64,000 nt of DNA, from positions 89,446-153,445 of the forward strand of contig NZ_CAKMMP010000012.1 of NCBI RefSeq assembly GCF_927798175.1, written 5' to 3'. Shown piece by piece: positions 25,993-34,501 of the stretch. A program made the position numbers and the translations under genes. The number at the start of each line of letters is the position of its first letter. The stretch's first letter is position 1. The notes under the pieces are model-generated. The model had not been told where the DNA came from. It saw only the letters and a list, made by a program, of their open reading frames with translations, and did not search any database. Source of the stretch: Paenibacillus sp. JJ-223 (GTDB taxonomy: Bacteria; Bacillota; Bacilli; Paenibacillales; Paenibacillaceae).

Positions 25993-27612
25993 TTATGCCT
26001 GGTCCCTGAATTCGTTGGGGGTCATACCGTAATGTTTTTTGAACATTTTGCTGAAATATTGGGGATTTTGATACCCCAGCTCGCTGGTGATCTCGTATAT
26101 TTTTTTGTTCGTGTGTTTGAGCAAATACAGCGCGCGCTCCATTCGCATCCGGATCATGTAGTCGCCCAAGCCTTCACCGGTCTCCGCCTTGTAGATTTTG
26201 GACAGATAGACGGGATGCAAGTAGACCTTGTCGGCGATCATCTTGACGGACAGCTCTTGTCCCGCATCCCTTGCCACCAATTCCTGCACTTGTTTGATCA
26301 CATGCCTGCGGCTCTGCGTGCCATCCTGGTCGGACAGTTCCTCCTGCAGCTTGGCCAGCATTTCCATCGCCCAGCGGCGCAATCGCTCCGGCGATTGGAT
26401 CAGTTGATGCGCAAGCAGAAGATCAAAGCCCGCATGATCGATTTCATGCACCAAATGGCCTTGTTTATGCGCAATGTACATAAAAGCGTTCGTGACCGAC
26501 AAATACATCTCGTAAACGTGCTCCCTTGCGAGCCGAACCCGTTCAGCGGCATCAAAAACCGCGTTCAGTTTGCGGGCGGCCTCATCCCATTGCTTCGTTT
26601 CCAACAATTGGGGCAGCATCGGCGGTTTGTACAATTCCTCCAACACTTGCGCCGCATCGTTCTCCGGCCGCTTGTCCATGTCTTTTTCCAGCAAAACGAT
26701 GGTATCCTGATCCGGGCCGGACAGTACCAATGAACCTAGGCTTTTGCGGTAAACGACCGGCAATTCGCCGAATGGAAAAGGCGAGGTGGCGACAAGGAAC
26801 AGATCTCCCTGCAAATAACGGATGACATGTTCGCGGAACTTTGCGGCCCATGTCTTTAATTCGGACGCTTCCAACGGTCCTTCCGTTCCTTCCGGGTCCT
26901 GTATCAGCATGACGAGGCAGTCGTGCGGTCCCCGTGCGAACCATACGTTGAATTGCTGCCCGAACACTTCCTCGGCGATATTGCCGACGGCAAAATCCAT
27001 CAGGTCGAGCGATTGCTGATCCATGGCCGCGAACCGTCCCGTCAGACGGATCAGCATCATGACCGACGGCTTGTCCGGCTGAAGCGGAATTTCGTATTCG
27101 GACAACTGTTCGCCAAGCGCCTTGGTTGTCATTTCGCGCCCCAACAGCAGATCGTGCATCAAATTTTCCCGCAAAATTTTGTAGTCCGACTTCCGGCTGT
27201 AGAGCAGTCTGTGGTATTTGTCGAATTCATCCCATTCCCCGCGCAGCGCCGTAATGGCAGCCGTAACGGAAGACATGAACTCGTCGTCGTTCACCGGCTT
27301 GAGGATGTAGTCTGCAGCCTGCAGCTGAATGGCCCTCTTTGCATATTCGAAATCACTATGTCCTGTAAGCAAAATGCAGCGAATGTGCGGCCAGCGGCTG
27401 CCGATCTCGGCGATCAGTTCCAGCCCCGTCATGCCAGGCATGCGGATGTCGGTGACCACGACGTCCACTGCGTTTTCTTCCAGAATCCGCAGCGCTTCGT
27501 TTCCCGAAGCCGCGCGCAGCACGGTCGTTACGCCAAGCTCTCCCCACGGAATGGTCATTTCCAGACTTTCCGTCACATACGTTTCATCATCCACCAGCAA
27601 AATGTCGATCAC
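25993..27612 (-). CDS. YesN-type response regulator (REC plus AraC HTH)
   Basis: This transcription factor of about 539 residues has an N-terminal receiver domain (1-120) with the DDE acidic pocket, phosphoacceptor Asp55 in VVTDIRMPGMTG and the conserved Lys in YILKPV. A long middle region follows, and the C-terminal AraC-type DNA-binding domain (SVKMIADKVYLHPVYLSKIYK, IYEITSELGYQNPQYFSKMFKKHYG). A GTG three codons upstream is possible, but GGGAG is 8 nt before the GTG at 27612, which also gives the usual start MIDILLVDDE. It is encoded just after its sensor kinase and just before the galactan transporter, which it most likely activates. Confidence 0.93.
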   Translation of the reverse strand: MIDILLVDDETYVTESLEMTIPWGELGVTTVLRAASGNEALRILEENAVDVVVTDIRMPGMTGLELIAEIGSRWPHIRCILLTGHSDFEYAKRAIQLQAADYILKPVNDDEFMSSVTAAITALRGEWDEFDKYHRLLYSRKSDYKILRENLMHDLLLGREMTTKALGEQLSEYEIPLQPDKPSVMMLIRLTGRFAAMDQQSLDLMDFAVGNIAEEVFGQQFNVWFARGPHDCLVMLIQDPEGTEGPLEASELKTWAAKFREHVIRYLQGDLFLVATSPFPFGELPVVYRKSLGSLVLSGPDQDTIVLLEKDMDKRPENDAAQVLEELYKPPMLPQLLETKQWDEAARKLNAVFDAAERVRLAREHVYEMYLSVTNAFMYIAHKQGHLVHEIDHAGFDLLLAHQLIQSPERLRRWAMEMLAKLQEELSDQDGTQSRRHVIKQVQELVARDAGQELSVKMIADKVYLHPVYLSKIYKAETGEGLGDYMIRMRMERALYLLKHTNKKIYEITSELGYQNPQYFSKMFKKHYGMTPNEFRDQA

Positions 27613-27654
27613 CTTCGTCACTCCCTGTCTGTATCGTCATGTTTGATTTCATCG

Positions 27655-29439
27655 TTACTCGTCTAACTCCGCTTGTCCATGCTGCCTCTCCATTTCGTCG
27701 AATAACTCGCCATCGGAAGCAGGCCAGAATAAGGTCACTTTCAGTCCGCCAAGCGGCGATTCCGCAATGCTCATGCCAGCCCGGTCGCCGTACTTGAGCT
27801 GCAGGCGCTGGTTCACGTTCCAAAGACCGCAGCCCATCTCCTGATCCATTGCGCCCGTCAGTTTATGCTGCAGCTCTGCGCGAGCAAGCTCATCCATGCC
27901 CTGCCCGTCATCCTCCACAGCCAACACCATCAGTCCGTTCCGGATCTCGCCGGAAACCCGGATTTGGCCGGCTTCAGCGTCTGTTTCGATGCCGTGAATC
28001 ACCGCGTTCTCGACGAGCGGCTGCACGATCAGCGGGGGCACGTCCTGCCCGAGCAAACGATCCGGCAATTCTACCGTATAGCGGATTCGCTCCATGCGCA
28101 TTTGTTGAATTTCCAGATAACACGTCACAAATTCGATCTCTTCCCTGAGAGGGACCAGATCGCGTTCCTGCCGGGTCGTATACCGATAATATCTCGACAG
28201 GTTGTGGGACATAGCCACGACGGCATCCACGCGCTTCAGCTTCGCCATGCTAGTGATGAACGAGAAGCAATTATAAAAAAAGTGCGGATTGATCTGCGAT
28301 TGCAGCTGTTTCAAGCGCGCTTCCCGCACATGGATCTGCTCGAGATAGACATGCTCGAACAGCTGCTGTATTTTTTCCACCATGGAATTGAACCGTTCGG
28401 ACAGAAAGCTGAACTCGTTTTTGCCCTTGGGTTTGATCCGTACGGAATAATCCTCCTGCTTCAGTCGCTGGAAACCGCGGATCAGCTGTTTGACCGGCAT
28501 CTGTACCTGTACGTACAGCAAATAGGCGACGAGGGCGCCGGTGATCAACAAAAAGATCATCGAGCCATAGAACAGCGTGTTCGATTGATGGATCGGTTTT
28601 AAAATATCCGACAGCGGCATGTAATCCACCAGATAAAATCCGGTCGTTCGGGATTTCACCGTATTTACCATATAGGGCTCGCCATCGATGACGACGGTCC
28701 GGCTGTCCACGTTTTTGAGCTTGTCGAAAGATAGCTCCCGGATCAGTTCACCCGTCAACTCGCGATCCGACGTCCGGTTATATACGACGCCCATGTCTTC
28801 GCGATAATAAAAGGGATCGTGGCGTCCATCTCCTTTGAACTTGTCCAGCATATCCCGGATATTGTCGCTGTTGAACTCAAGCTTGATCAGCGTTTCGGCA
28901 TTTTGAGCCGGGTCGTTGATCCAATACGGCGAAGACGTAATCCAACTGAACACAAATTTGGTGTCTTCGCCCTCCTCGACTTTTCGCACGTTCCAACCTG
29001 TCGCAATGTTGCCCTGAAGCGATTTCGGATCATAGGAACGGGCATCCCGTTCCGACACCACCCTGCCCAGTGAAGGGGAGTATAGATACAGTTTGGTCGT
29101 CCAGTTGGACGAGCTCTCTTGGATGCTGAGCTTTTTTTGAATGCGTTTGACCAAATTGATCATGTCCAGGTCAAAGTATTCACTGTCGACGTAAATCCGG
29201 CGAAAGCTCGAGATATCCGGATCGTGAATCAGCAGGTTGGGCCACGAGGACAGCAGCTCGAAATGCGTATTGACCTGATTTTGAAAAAATTCGAGCTGGG
29301 TGCTGTTGGAACGGTTCAATTCGGCGCGAAGCACGGCAGTCGTTTTATGGTTGGAATACCCATATAGCAGCACGACCGGAATCAGCATGATCAAGATCAG
29401 TATCATCATTTTGGAAAACAAGTTCGTCCGGTACGACAT
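27655..29439 (-). CDS. YesM-type sensor histidine kinase
   Basis: This 594-residue membrane sensor has one helix at the N-terminus (10-28), an extracellular sensing domain of about 260 residues, a second helix (about 288-310), a HAMP linker (QMPVKQLIRGFQRLKQEDY), and a LytS/YehU-type histidine kinase domain. The phosphoacceptor is His386 in LQSQINPHFFYN. The ATPase N-box is PLVENAVIHGI and the G-box is DDGQGM plus GLWNVNQRL. It phosphorylates the YesN-type regulator encoded 40 bp downstream. The ligand is likely a sugar bound outside the cell or by the adjacent binding protein; this is inferred from family habit. A promoter and cre-like site lie upstream. Confidence 0.93.
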   Translation of the reverse strand: MSYRTNLFSKMMILILIMLIPVVLLYGYSNHKTTAVLRAELNRSNSTQLEFFQNQVNTHFELLSSWPNLLIHDPDISSFRRIYVDSEYFDLDMINLVKRIQKKLSIQESSSNWTTKLYLYSPSLGRVVSERDARSYDPKSLQGNIATGWNVRKVEEGEDTKFVFSWITSSPYWINDPAQNAETLIKLEFNSDNIRDMLDKFKGDGRHDPFYYREDMGVVYNRTSDRELTGELIRELSFDKLKNVDSRTVVIDGEPYMVNTVKSRTTGFYLVDYMPLSDILKPIHQSNTLFYGSMIFLLITGALVAYLLYVQVQMPVKQLIRGFQRLKQEDYSVRIKPKGKNEFSFLSERFNSMVEKIQQLFEHVYLEQIHVREARLKQLQSQINPHFFYNCFSFITSMAKLKRVDAVVAMSHNLSRYYRYTTRQERDLVPLREEIEFVTCYLEIQQMRMERIRYTVELPDRLLGQDVPPLIVQPLVENAVIHGIETDAEAGQIRVSGEIRNGLMVLAVEDDGQGMDELARAELQHKLTGAMDQEMGCGLWNVNQRLQLKYGDRAGMSIAESPLGGLKVTLFWPASDGELFDEMERQHGQAELDE

Positions 29440-29478
29440 TTTCTCATCTCACCTTAGCTTAATTTGTCAGTGTATTCT

Positions 29479-29506
29479 ATTTTAGCGATGCCAAAGCCAA
29501 TTACAA
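29479..29506 (-). promoter_or_regulatory. Promoter of the first YesM-type sensor gene
   Basis: On the minus strand TTGTAA (29501-29506) and TAAAAT (29479-29484) are separated by 16 bp, about 40 bp upstream of the sensor start codon. Confidence 0.55.
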
Positions 29507-29576
29507 TTCCTTTTTTCGGCCTACTTGAAGGACCCATGCCCCTTTATTCCTTTCCATGGCAGCGGTCTCTATATAG

Positions 29577-29590
29577 GGTAAGCGTTGTCA
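29577..29590 (-). promoter_or_regulatory. cre-like site upstream of the first YesM-type gene
   Basis: TGACAACGCTTACC on the minus strand matches TGWAANCGNTNWCA at 12 of 14 positions, about 75 bp upstream of the predicted promoter. It is a candidate CcpA site. Confidence 0.4.
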
Positions 29591-29651
29591 ATAAGCGGTT
29601 AAAGGCGACAAAACCAATATTTCTGCACTTAATACAACTTCCGGTCGTACG

Positions 29652-29680
29652 AAAAAAAGAGCCGGCCGCAGCCAGCTCTT
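29652..29680 (-). terminator. Rho-independent terminator after the 230-residue membrane protein gene
   Basis: A stem AAGAGC-GGC paired with GCC-GCTCTT has a 4-nt loop and a run of T on the minus strand. It lies about 100 bp after the stop codon. Confidence 0.78.
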
Positions 29681-29776
29681 CTCAAGATAACCAGAGTAAT
29701 AAACATCATTTCTAGGTTTGTTTCTTCTATGTATAGAACCAATAAATCCATTGCTGTTTTTAGAAATACACTTTAA

Positions 29777-30469
29777 TCAAGGTTCTTCCAATACAATATC
29801 TTTTCCGTCGGCCGTGACGTCGAACACGATATCCGTCAGCCGCCCACCCACTTGAAAAGGCGCCTTGGCTTGCCCCTTGAACACTAATCTGCCGCTAAAT
29901 GCGGCATGTGCCTTTAGATCCAGATGCACCGGGCTAAGCTCCACCGAGTTTAACGTATTAAACAACGGGTCATCCTGATTTCCATACGTACGAGCCAGAT
30001 CCGGCTTGAGCGCCACGCTTACATCATGTCTGCCATAGTTTTTAAGCGTAATCGTGCACGCCGCTCCGGTCACGCCGCTCTCTTGAACGTTGTAGATGCA
30101 GGAACTCTCGTCCCGAACGAAATACACACCATCCATGCCGGTTGCGCCCCATTTGGTCAAATACATCATTTTGTCGCTGACGTAGGGGTAGCTAACAATA
30201 ACAAGAAGGACGACCAGCCATAGTTTCTTTGCCAAACGAGGGTAGGCCTGCATCAACTCTCTGCGCACAACATAATATCCGCACCATATCAGCCCTATGC
30301 CGACAAAAAACGTAACGTGCACGCCGCTGATATAGGACTTGGTATACGGGGACACCCCTAAATGCGACAATATCGTATCCCCCACGGAATAACCCAGATG
30401 ATGCTTGAACGTAAACATAATCGCAAACATCAACAATATTGCGGAACAGACCAGCCTTGCCCTCGACAC
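29777..30469 (-). CDS. Membrane protein of unknown function
   Basis: This 230-residue protein is not recognised. Three hydrophobic segments occur in the first 100 residues (LVCSAILLMFAIMFTF, VHVTFFVGIGLIWCGYYVV, LWLVVLLVIVSYPYV), followed by a ~125-residue extracytoplasmic-type domain with two cysteines (ESSCIYNVQ, GAACTITL) that could form a disulfide, and an Ig-like strand pattern (ITLKNYGRHDVSVALK, FSGRLVFKGQ). The start is GTG behind AGGGGG. It lies between two sugar-transport clusters but has its own terminator; no functional link is evident. Confidence 0.75.
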   Translation of the reverse strand: MSRARLVCSAILLMFAIMFTFKHHLGYSVGDTILSHLGVSPYTKSYISGVHVTFFVGIGLIWCGYYVVRRELMQAYPRLAKKLWLVVLLVIVSYPYVSDKMMYLTKWGATGMDGVYFVRDESSCIYNVQESGVTGAACTITLKNYGRHDVSVALKPDLARTYGNQDDPLFNTLNSVELSPVHLDLKAHAAFSGRLVFKGQAKAPFQVGGRLTDIVFDVTADGKDIVLEEP

Positions 30470-30610
30470 CGGAACACCCCCTAATGATCCGCCCTATTAT
30501 ATCATATTTTTCCTGTAAATGATTTATAATCCAACTGAATTCAGCAAAAAAAGAGAAAAGCCTTGCACAAGAAACAAGCCACGCATGCAGGGAAGCCGGT
30601 CCTGCACACA

Positions 30611-30640
30611 AAGACGCCCCGACAACATGTCGGGACGCCT
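30611..30640 (-). terminator. Terminator of the second transporter operon
   Basis: A 12-bp imperfect stem (CCCGACA/TGTCGGG core) with a 3-nt loop is followed on the minus strand by CTTTG. It lies about 50 bp after the binding protein stop codon. Confidence 0.65.
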
Positions 30641-30692
30641 TGGCTGGCCGAATTTATGGCTAACGTTGAAATTGCTGCCTGTAATTCACGGT

Positions 30693-32222
30693 CTATTTTT
30701 TGGAAAGGAATGCATCCAGCTGTTCCTGTTTGGCAGCAATGATTTTGTCGATGCCTGCCGCTTTCAGCTTTTCCAAATATTTCGGGATCATCTCGTCCGG
30801 ATCGACTGCGCCGGATGTCATGCCCGGTTTGAACTGTTTGTTCACGTTGTTGACCGCCGCGATTTCGTTTTTGACCGATTGGCTGTTAAACGTGAATCCA
30901 AGCGCAGGCGATTTGACGCCTTTGGCATTGAATTCCTTGAATTTCTCCCATTTCTGCGGGTCTTCGTTATCCCACAGGTAGTTCAGGAATTGATTCCCGA
31001 GCTGCCATTGGGCACCTGGATTATAGGTACGGCTGTTGGCATCCACGCCTGGAGGCAGGGTGATGATGTTGTCTTCACCTTCTTTTTTCACGTAATGTTT
31101 GCCTTCGATGCCGAAGTTCAGCAAGTTGTTGATTTCTTTGTCGGAGTGCAGCAGGTTGATGACCTGCATCGCTTTTTCAGGCTGTTCGGACGATCGGGAA
31201 ATCGCCAGCATCGCGCCGGATGCATCGCCTGTCGTAATGGTCGGCTGCGTCATTTCGATCTGAGTCAGGGGATATCCGACGTATCCTTCCTCTTCCTTGT
31301 CCTTGCCGGGCTTCATGCCGTCCGTCCACATGAATGCTTTGCCAGCTTTGGCCTGGTCTTTCGGGAATACGTTGGACGTCGCCGCATCGCTGTTGATGTA
31401 CCCTGCCTGATACCATTTGCGGGCGAGCGCCGCGGCTTCCTTGAATTCAGGCGTTTCCACTTCGTTCAGCACGGTCGTCGTTCCGGCCGTTTTGGAGATG
31501 ACTCCAGGCACGGAAGCATCGCCGAGATAATCCCAGTCCAGATTCTCCAGCAACCCGTTGCCGTTGGTGTTGGACATGTAGAACGGCGTGACGCCAGGTT
31601 CATTGTCCTTGATCGTTTTGAGCAGCGGTTCCAGGTCTGCCCACGTTTTCACCGCCGAAAGGTCCATGTTGTACTTGTCGGCGAGATCTTTGCGCACAAG
31701 CACTCCGCGGGTCGCCGCCAGCTCCTTGTTGGTCGGAACGCCGTAATTCACGCCATCCACCTGGGAACCTTCCAGGAAGGCCGGGTCCAGGTTTTTCTTG
31801 ATGTCCTGGCCGTATTGATCGAGCAGATCATTCAAAGGCAGGAATGCTCCCTTGGCCACGTTTACGGTGTAGTTCTGCCACGCCGCGGTGAAGATGATGT
31901 CCGACTTTTCTCCGGAAGAAATCATCAGATTAAGCTTGTTGTCCCATTGTCCCCAATCGATCGCATTGATTTTGAGCGTCGCGCCGATTTTGGGCTCCAT
32001 TTTTTTGTTGATTTCCGCTTCCACCAACGCCACGTCCTTCTGCGGCGTTCCCGGGTAATAAAGCGTTACCTCATACGAAGGCGTGCTTGCGCTTTCGCCC
32101 CCTCCGCCGCCTTCCGCTGCCGGAGTCGTTCCTCCCTTGTCGGACGAGCAGCCCGCCAGCACCAGGCTGAGCGCCATGATTGCCGCCGCAATTCGCGGCC
32201 ATACCTTGATCGATTTCAACAC
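30693..32222 (-). CDS. Extracellular solute-binding lipoprotein, LplA type (second system)
   Basis: This sugar-binding lipoprotein of about 509 residues has a signal peptide with SLVLAGC (Cys25 lipidated) followed by a Gly/Glu-rich linker. The mature domain starts YEVTLYYPGTPQKDVALVEA and contains MISSGEKSDIIFTAAW and the C-terminal LDAFLSKK seen in many LplA-like proteins. The upstream open frame is long, but only the GTG at 32222 (or TTG at 32219) follows GGGAGGGG at a proper distance. Unlike the first cluster, this binding protein is the last gene, after both permeases. The substrate is unknown because no hydrolase is linked. Confidence 0.92.
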   Translation of the reverse strand: MLKSIKVWPRIAAAIMALSLVLAGCSSDKGGTTPAAEGGGGGESASTPSYEVTLYYPGTPQKDVALVEAEINKKMEPKIGATLKINAIDWGQWDNKLNLMISSGEKSDIIFTAAWQNYTVNVAKGAFLPLNDLLDQYGQDIKKNLDPAFLEGSQVDGVNYGVPTNKELAATRGVLVRKDLADKYNMDLSAVKTWADLEPLLKTIKDNEPGVTPFYMSNTNGNGLLENLDWDYLGDASVPGVISKTAGTTTVLNEVETPEFKEAAALARKWYQAGYINSDAATSNVFPKDQAKAGKAFMWTDGMKPGKDKEEEGYVGYPLTQIEMTQPTITTGDASGAMLAISRSSEQPEKAMQVINLLHSDKEINNLLNFGIEGKHYVKKEGEDNIITLPPGVDANSRTYNPGAQWQLGNQFLNYLWDNEDPQKWEKFKEFNAKGVKSPALGFTFNSQSVKNEIAAVNNVNKQFKPGMTSGAVDPDEMIPKYLEKLKAAGIDKIIAAKQEQLDAFLSKK

Positions 32223-32413
32223 ATGAACCCCTCCCATGAATTTGTGAAGAACCCTGCCCGCAGCATTTCCCCAATTCCGCTTGATGCGCACAGGGTTCAT
32301 TCGCCAAGCATAGCCGTTAAGTCGGCAGGACTGTATGCACAGTCGGTTTGTATATGCCCTTTCATTGTCCATCCAGGCCTGAGTCCATTTTCCCCTCCGT
32401 TAACCGGGCGGAG

Positions 32414-33322
32414 TTAGCCTTTCACAGCTCCTACGGTAAGTCCTTTGATGAAATAGCGCTGAAAGAACGGATACGCGAGCACGATCGGGCCGATCCCGAC
32501 GACCGCCATCGCCATCTGCAGCGTTTTGTTCGGCAGATTCAGCAATCCGCCTTGCGAAGAGATCTGTGAAGACACGTTGGAATTGGACGTCAAATATTGA
32601 ATATCGAGCAGCGTCCGGTACATGAGGTACTGAAGGCTGATCGTCCGGTTATCGGAAATGAAAATCATGCTGAGGTACCAGTCGTTCCAGTAGTTCAATG
32701 TGCTGAACAGGGCGACCGTTGCCAGAACGGGCAGCGAGAGCGGAAGCACGATTTTCGCGAACGTCCGGATCTCTCCAGCGCCATCGATCCGTGCCGATTC
32801 CAGGATGGACGTCGGAATGGAATTCGCGAAAAAAGTGCGCATGACAAGCACGAAGAACGGTGACATCAGCAGCGGCAAAATGAGTGCGAGAATCGAATTT
32901 TTCAGGTCCAGCACGTTCACATAGACGAGATACCAGGGAACGAGACCGCCGTTGAACAGCATGGTGAAGAAAATGAAGAACGCGAACCAGCCGCGGTACG
33001 GCAAATCCCTCCGGGATAGCGGATAGGCATACAGTGCTGTCAATGCCACGCTGGTGACGGTGCCTATGACCGTAACGATAATGGAAATTCCATAAGAGTG
33101 GATAATCTGATCCATATCCTTGAACAAGTATTCATAAGCCTGCAGGCTGAACTTCTCGGGAATGAGCTTGTAGCCGTTCGCCACAATCGTCGTTTCGTCC
33201 GAAAAGGAGATCGCAAAGACAAGCAGGATCGGCACGATGCAGGCGATGGCGTAAAAAAGGAACATGGCGTGAATGACCGCGGCCGAACGCCGCGATATGG
33301 CTAGCGGATCACGTGTTTTCAC
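32414..33322 (-). CDS. Carbohydrate ABC transporter permease, LplC/YtcP type (second system)
   Basis: This 302-residue permease has six predicted membrane segments, the EAA loop (LESARIDGAGEIRTFAKIVLPLS) and the LplC-type ending QRYFIKGLTVGAVKG. The start is GTG with GGAGG 11 nt upstream. It is paralogous to the LplC-type protein of the galactan cluster (same length class and C-terminal motif). It is encoded between the LplB-type permease and the binding protein of the second system, with short gaps, so it is cotranscribed with them. Confidence 0.92.
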   Translation of the reverse strand: MKTRDPLAISRRSAAVIHAMFLFYAIACIVPILLVFAISFSDETTIVANGYKLIPEKFSLQAYEYLFKDMDQIIHSYGISIIVTVIGTVTSVALTALYAYPLSRRDLPYRGWFAFFIFFTMLFNGGLVPWYLVYVNVLDLKNSILALILPLLMSPFFVLVMRTFFANSIPTSILESARIDGAGEIRTFAKIVLPLSLPVLATVALFSTLNYWNDWYLSMIFISDNRTISLQYLMYRTLLDIQYLTSNSNVSSQISSQGGLLNLPNKTLQMAMAVVGIGPIVLAYPFFQRYFIKGLTVGAVKG

Positions 33323-33340
33323 AGGCTGATGTGCCTCCTC

Positions 33341-34327
33341 TCAAAATAGTGCGTTATCTTTATCGATTTTTCGGACGATGGAATTCGATATAAGCACCAG
33401 CACGAAACCGACGATCGCCTGATACAATCCGGCTGCGGAGGACATTCCGATGTCCCCTCCGATCAGGAATGTGCGGTACACATAGGTATCCAATACGTTG
33501 GTGACCGGGAACAATGCGCCCGACTCGAGCGGAACCTGATAGAACAGACTGAAATCCGCGTAGAAAATGCGGCCGATCTGCAGCAGGGTCATAATGATGA
33601 TGAGCGGCACGAGAAACGGAATCGTAATCGAACGGATTTGCTGCCATTTGTTCGCACCGTCCAGCACGGCCGCTTCGTAATACTCTTCATCGATGCCGAC
33701 GACCGCTGCCAGGTAAATCACCGCGTAGTACCCGATGTTTTTCCACGTGTTCACCAGCGGCAAAATGTAGGGCCAATACTTCGTCTCCGAATACCAATCT
33801 ACAGGCTCCCCGCCGAACAGGGGCAGAATGGTCGAGTTCATAAACCCGGAATCCTTTCCGAGAAAGGCTAGCACCAGGTAACTGACCACGATCATCGATA
33901 AAAAGTAGGGCAGCAGCATCAGCGATTGATACAGTTTCGACATGCCCTTGTTCTTTACTTCGTTCAGCAGTATGGCCAAGCCTACGCCGACAACCAGATT
34001 AAGCAATATAAAAACCGTGTTATAAGCAAGCGTATTGCGGGTAATTTCCCAAGCATCGCTGGTGGAGAACAAATATTTGAAATTGTCCCAGCCGCTCCAC
34101 GGGCTGCCCCATATGCCGTCGGCATAATTTACGTTTTTGAAGGCGATCAGCACGCCGAACATCGGCATATAGTTGTTGACCAGCAGAAACAGGACACCTG
34201 GCAAAAACATCAGGTACAGCACTTTGTATTTTCCGAGGTTGTACCAAACAGACTTTCGTTTCCGAGTGGTCCTCTCGGGGACTTCCGAAATTCCGGCTCG
34301 TTTGCCCGCCCGGGGTTGTGTCATCAT
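33341..34327 (-). CDS. Carbohydrate ABC transporter permease, LplB type (second system)
   Basis: This permease of about 328 residues has a basic N-terminal segment (TTRKRKSVWYNLGKYK), then LMFLPGVLFLLVNNYMPMFG and FKNVNYADGIWGSPWSGWDNF, typical of the LplB group. The EAA loop is YYEAAVLDGANKWQQIRSITIP. The start is ambiguous: the ATG at 34327 has AGGGAG 8 nt upstream, and an ATG at 34372 has AGGAG 9 nt upstream, which would add 15 residues. The gene follows the regulator gene of the second YesMN pair but is separated from it by a terminator, so it probably starts its own operon. Confidence 0.9.
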   Translation of the reverse strand: MMTQPRAGKRAGISEVPERTTRKRKSVWYNLGKYKVLYLMFLPGVLFLLVNNYMPMFGVLIAFKNVNYADGIWGSPWSGWDNFKYLFSTSDAWEITRNTLAYNTVFILLNLVVGVGLAILLNEVKNKGMSKLYQSLMLLPYFLSMIVVSYLVLAFLGKDSGFMNSTILPLFGGEPVDWYSETKYWPYILPLVNTWKNIGYYAVIYLAAVVGIDEEYYEAAVLDGANKWQQIRSITIPFLVPLIIIMTLLQIGRIFYADFSLFYQVPLESGALFPVTNVLDTYVYRTFLIGGDIGMSSAAGLYQAIVGFVLVLISNSIVRKIDKDNALF

Positions 34328-34395
34328 GGCTTCGTCTCCCTCACTCCTCTTGAATTCCTCAGGATCGAACATCGGATGGTTCTCCTGTGGTTCAA

Positions 34396-34401
34396 GTATA
34401 C
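34396..34401 (-). promoter_or_regulatory. Candidate -10 of the second transporter operon
   Basis: TATACT on the minus strand lies just upstream of the LplB-type gene, without a recognisable -35 at the usual distance. As in the first cluster, this would fit an activator-dependent promoter. Confidence 0.3.
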
Positions 34402-34469
34402 GGCGGGCAAGCGTCGCTGCTATATCTGCTGTGGTTACCAATTCATGGTCAAATTATGACTTTGCCGCA

Positions 34470-34496
34470 AAAACAAAAGACGCAGCATGCTGCGTC
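34470..34496 (-). terminator. Terminator after the second YesN-type gene
   Basis: The palindrome GACGCAGCA-TGCTGCGTC is followed on the minus strand by TTTTGTTTTT, 5 bp after the regulator stop codon. Confidence 0.78.
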
Positions 34497-34501
34497 AGTG
34501 T

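Noticed and set aside
30519..32417. A 632-codon open frame opposite the second binding protein gene
   Set aside because: It is antisense to a clear lipoprotein gene, and its product is rich in His, Arg and Phe, as expected from a shadow frame.
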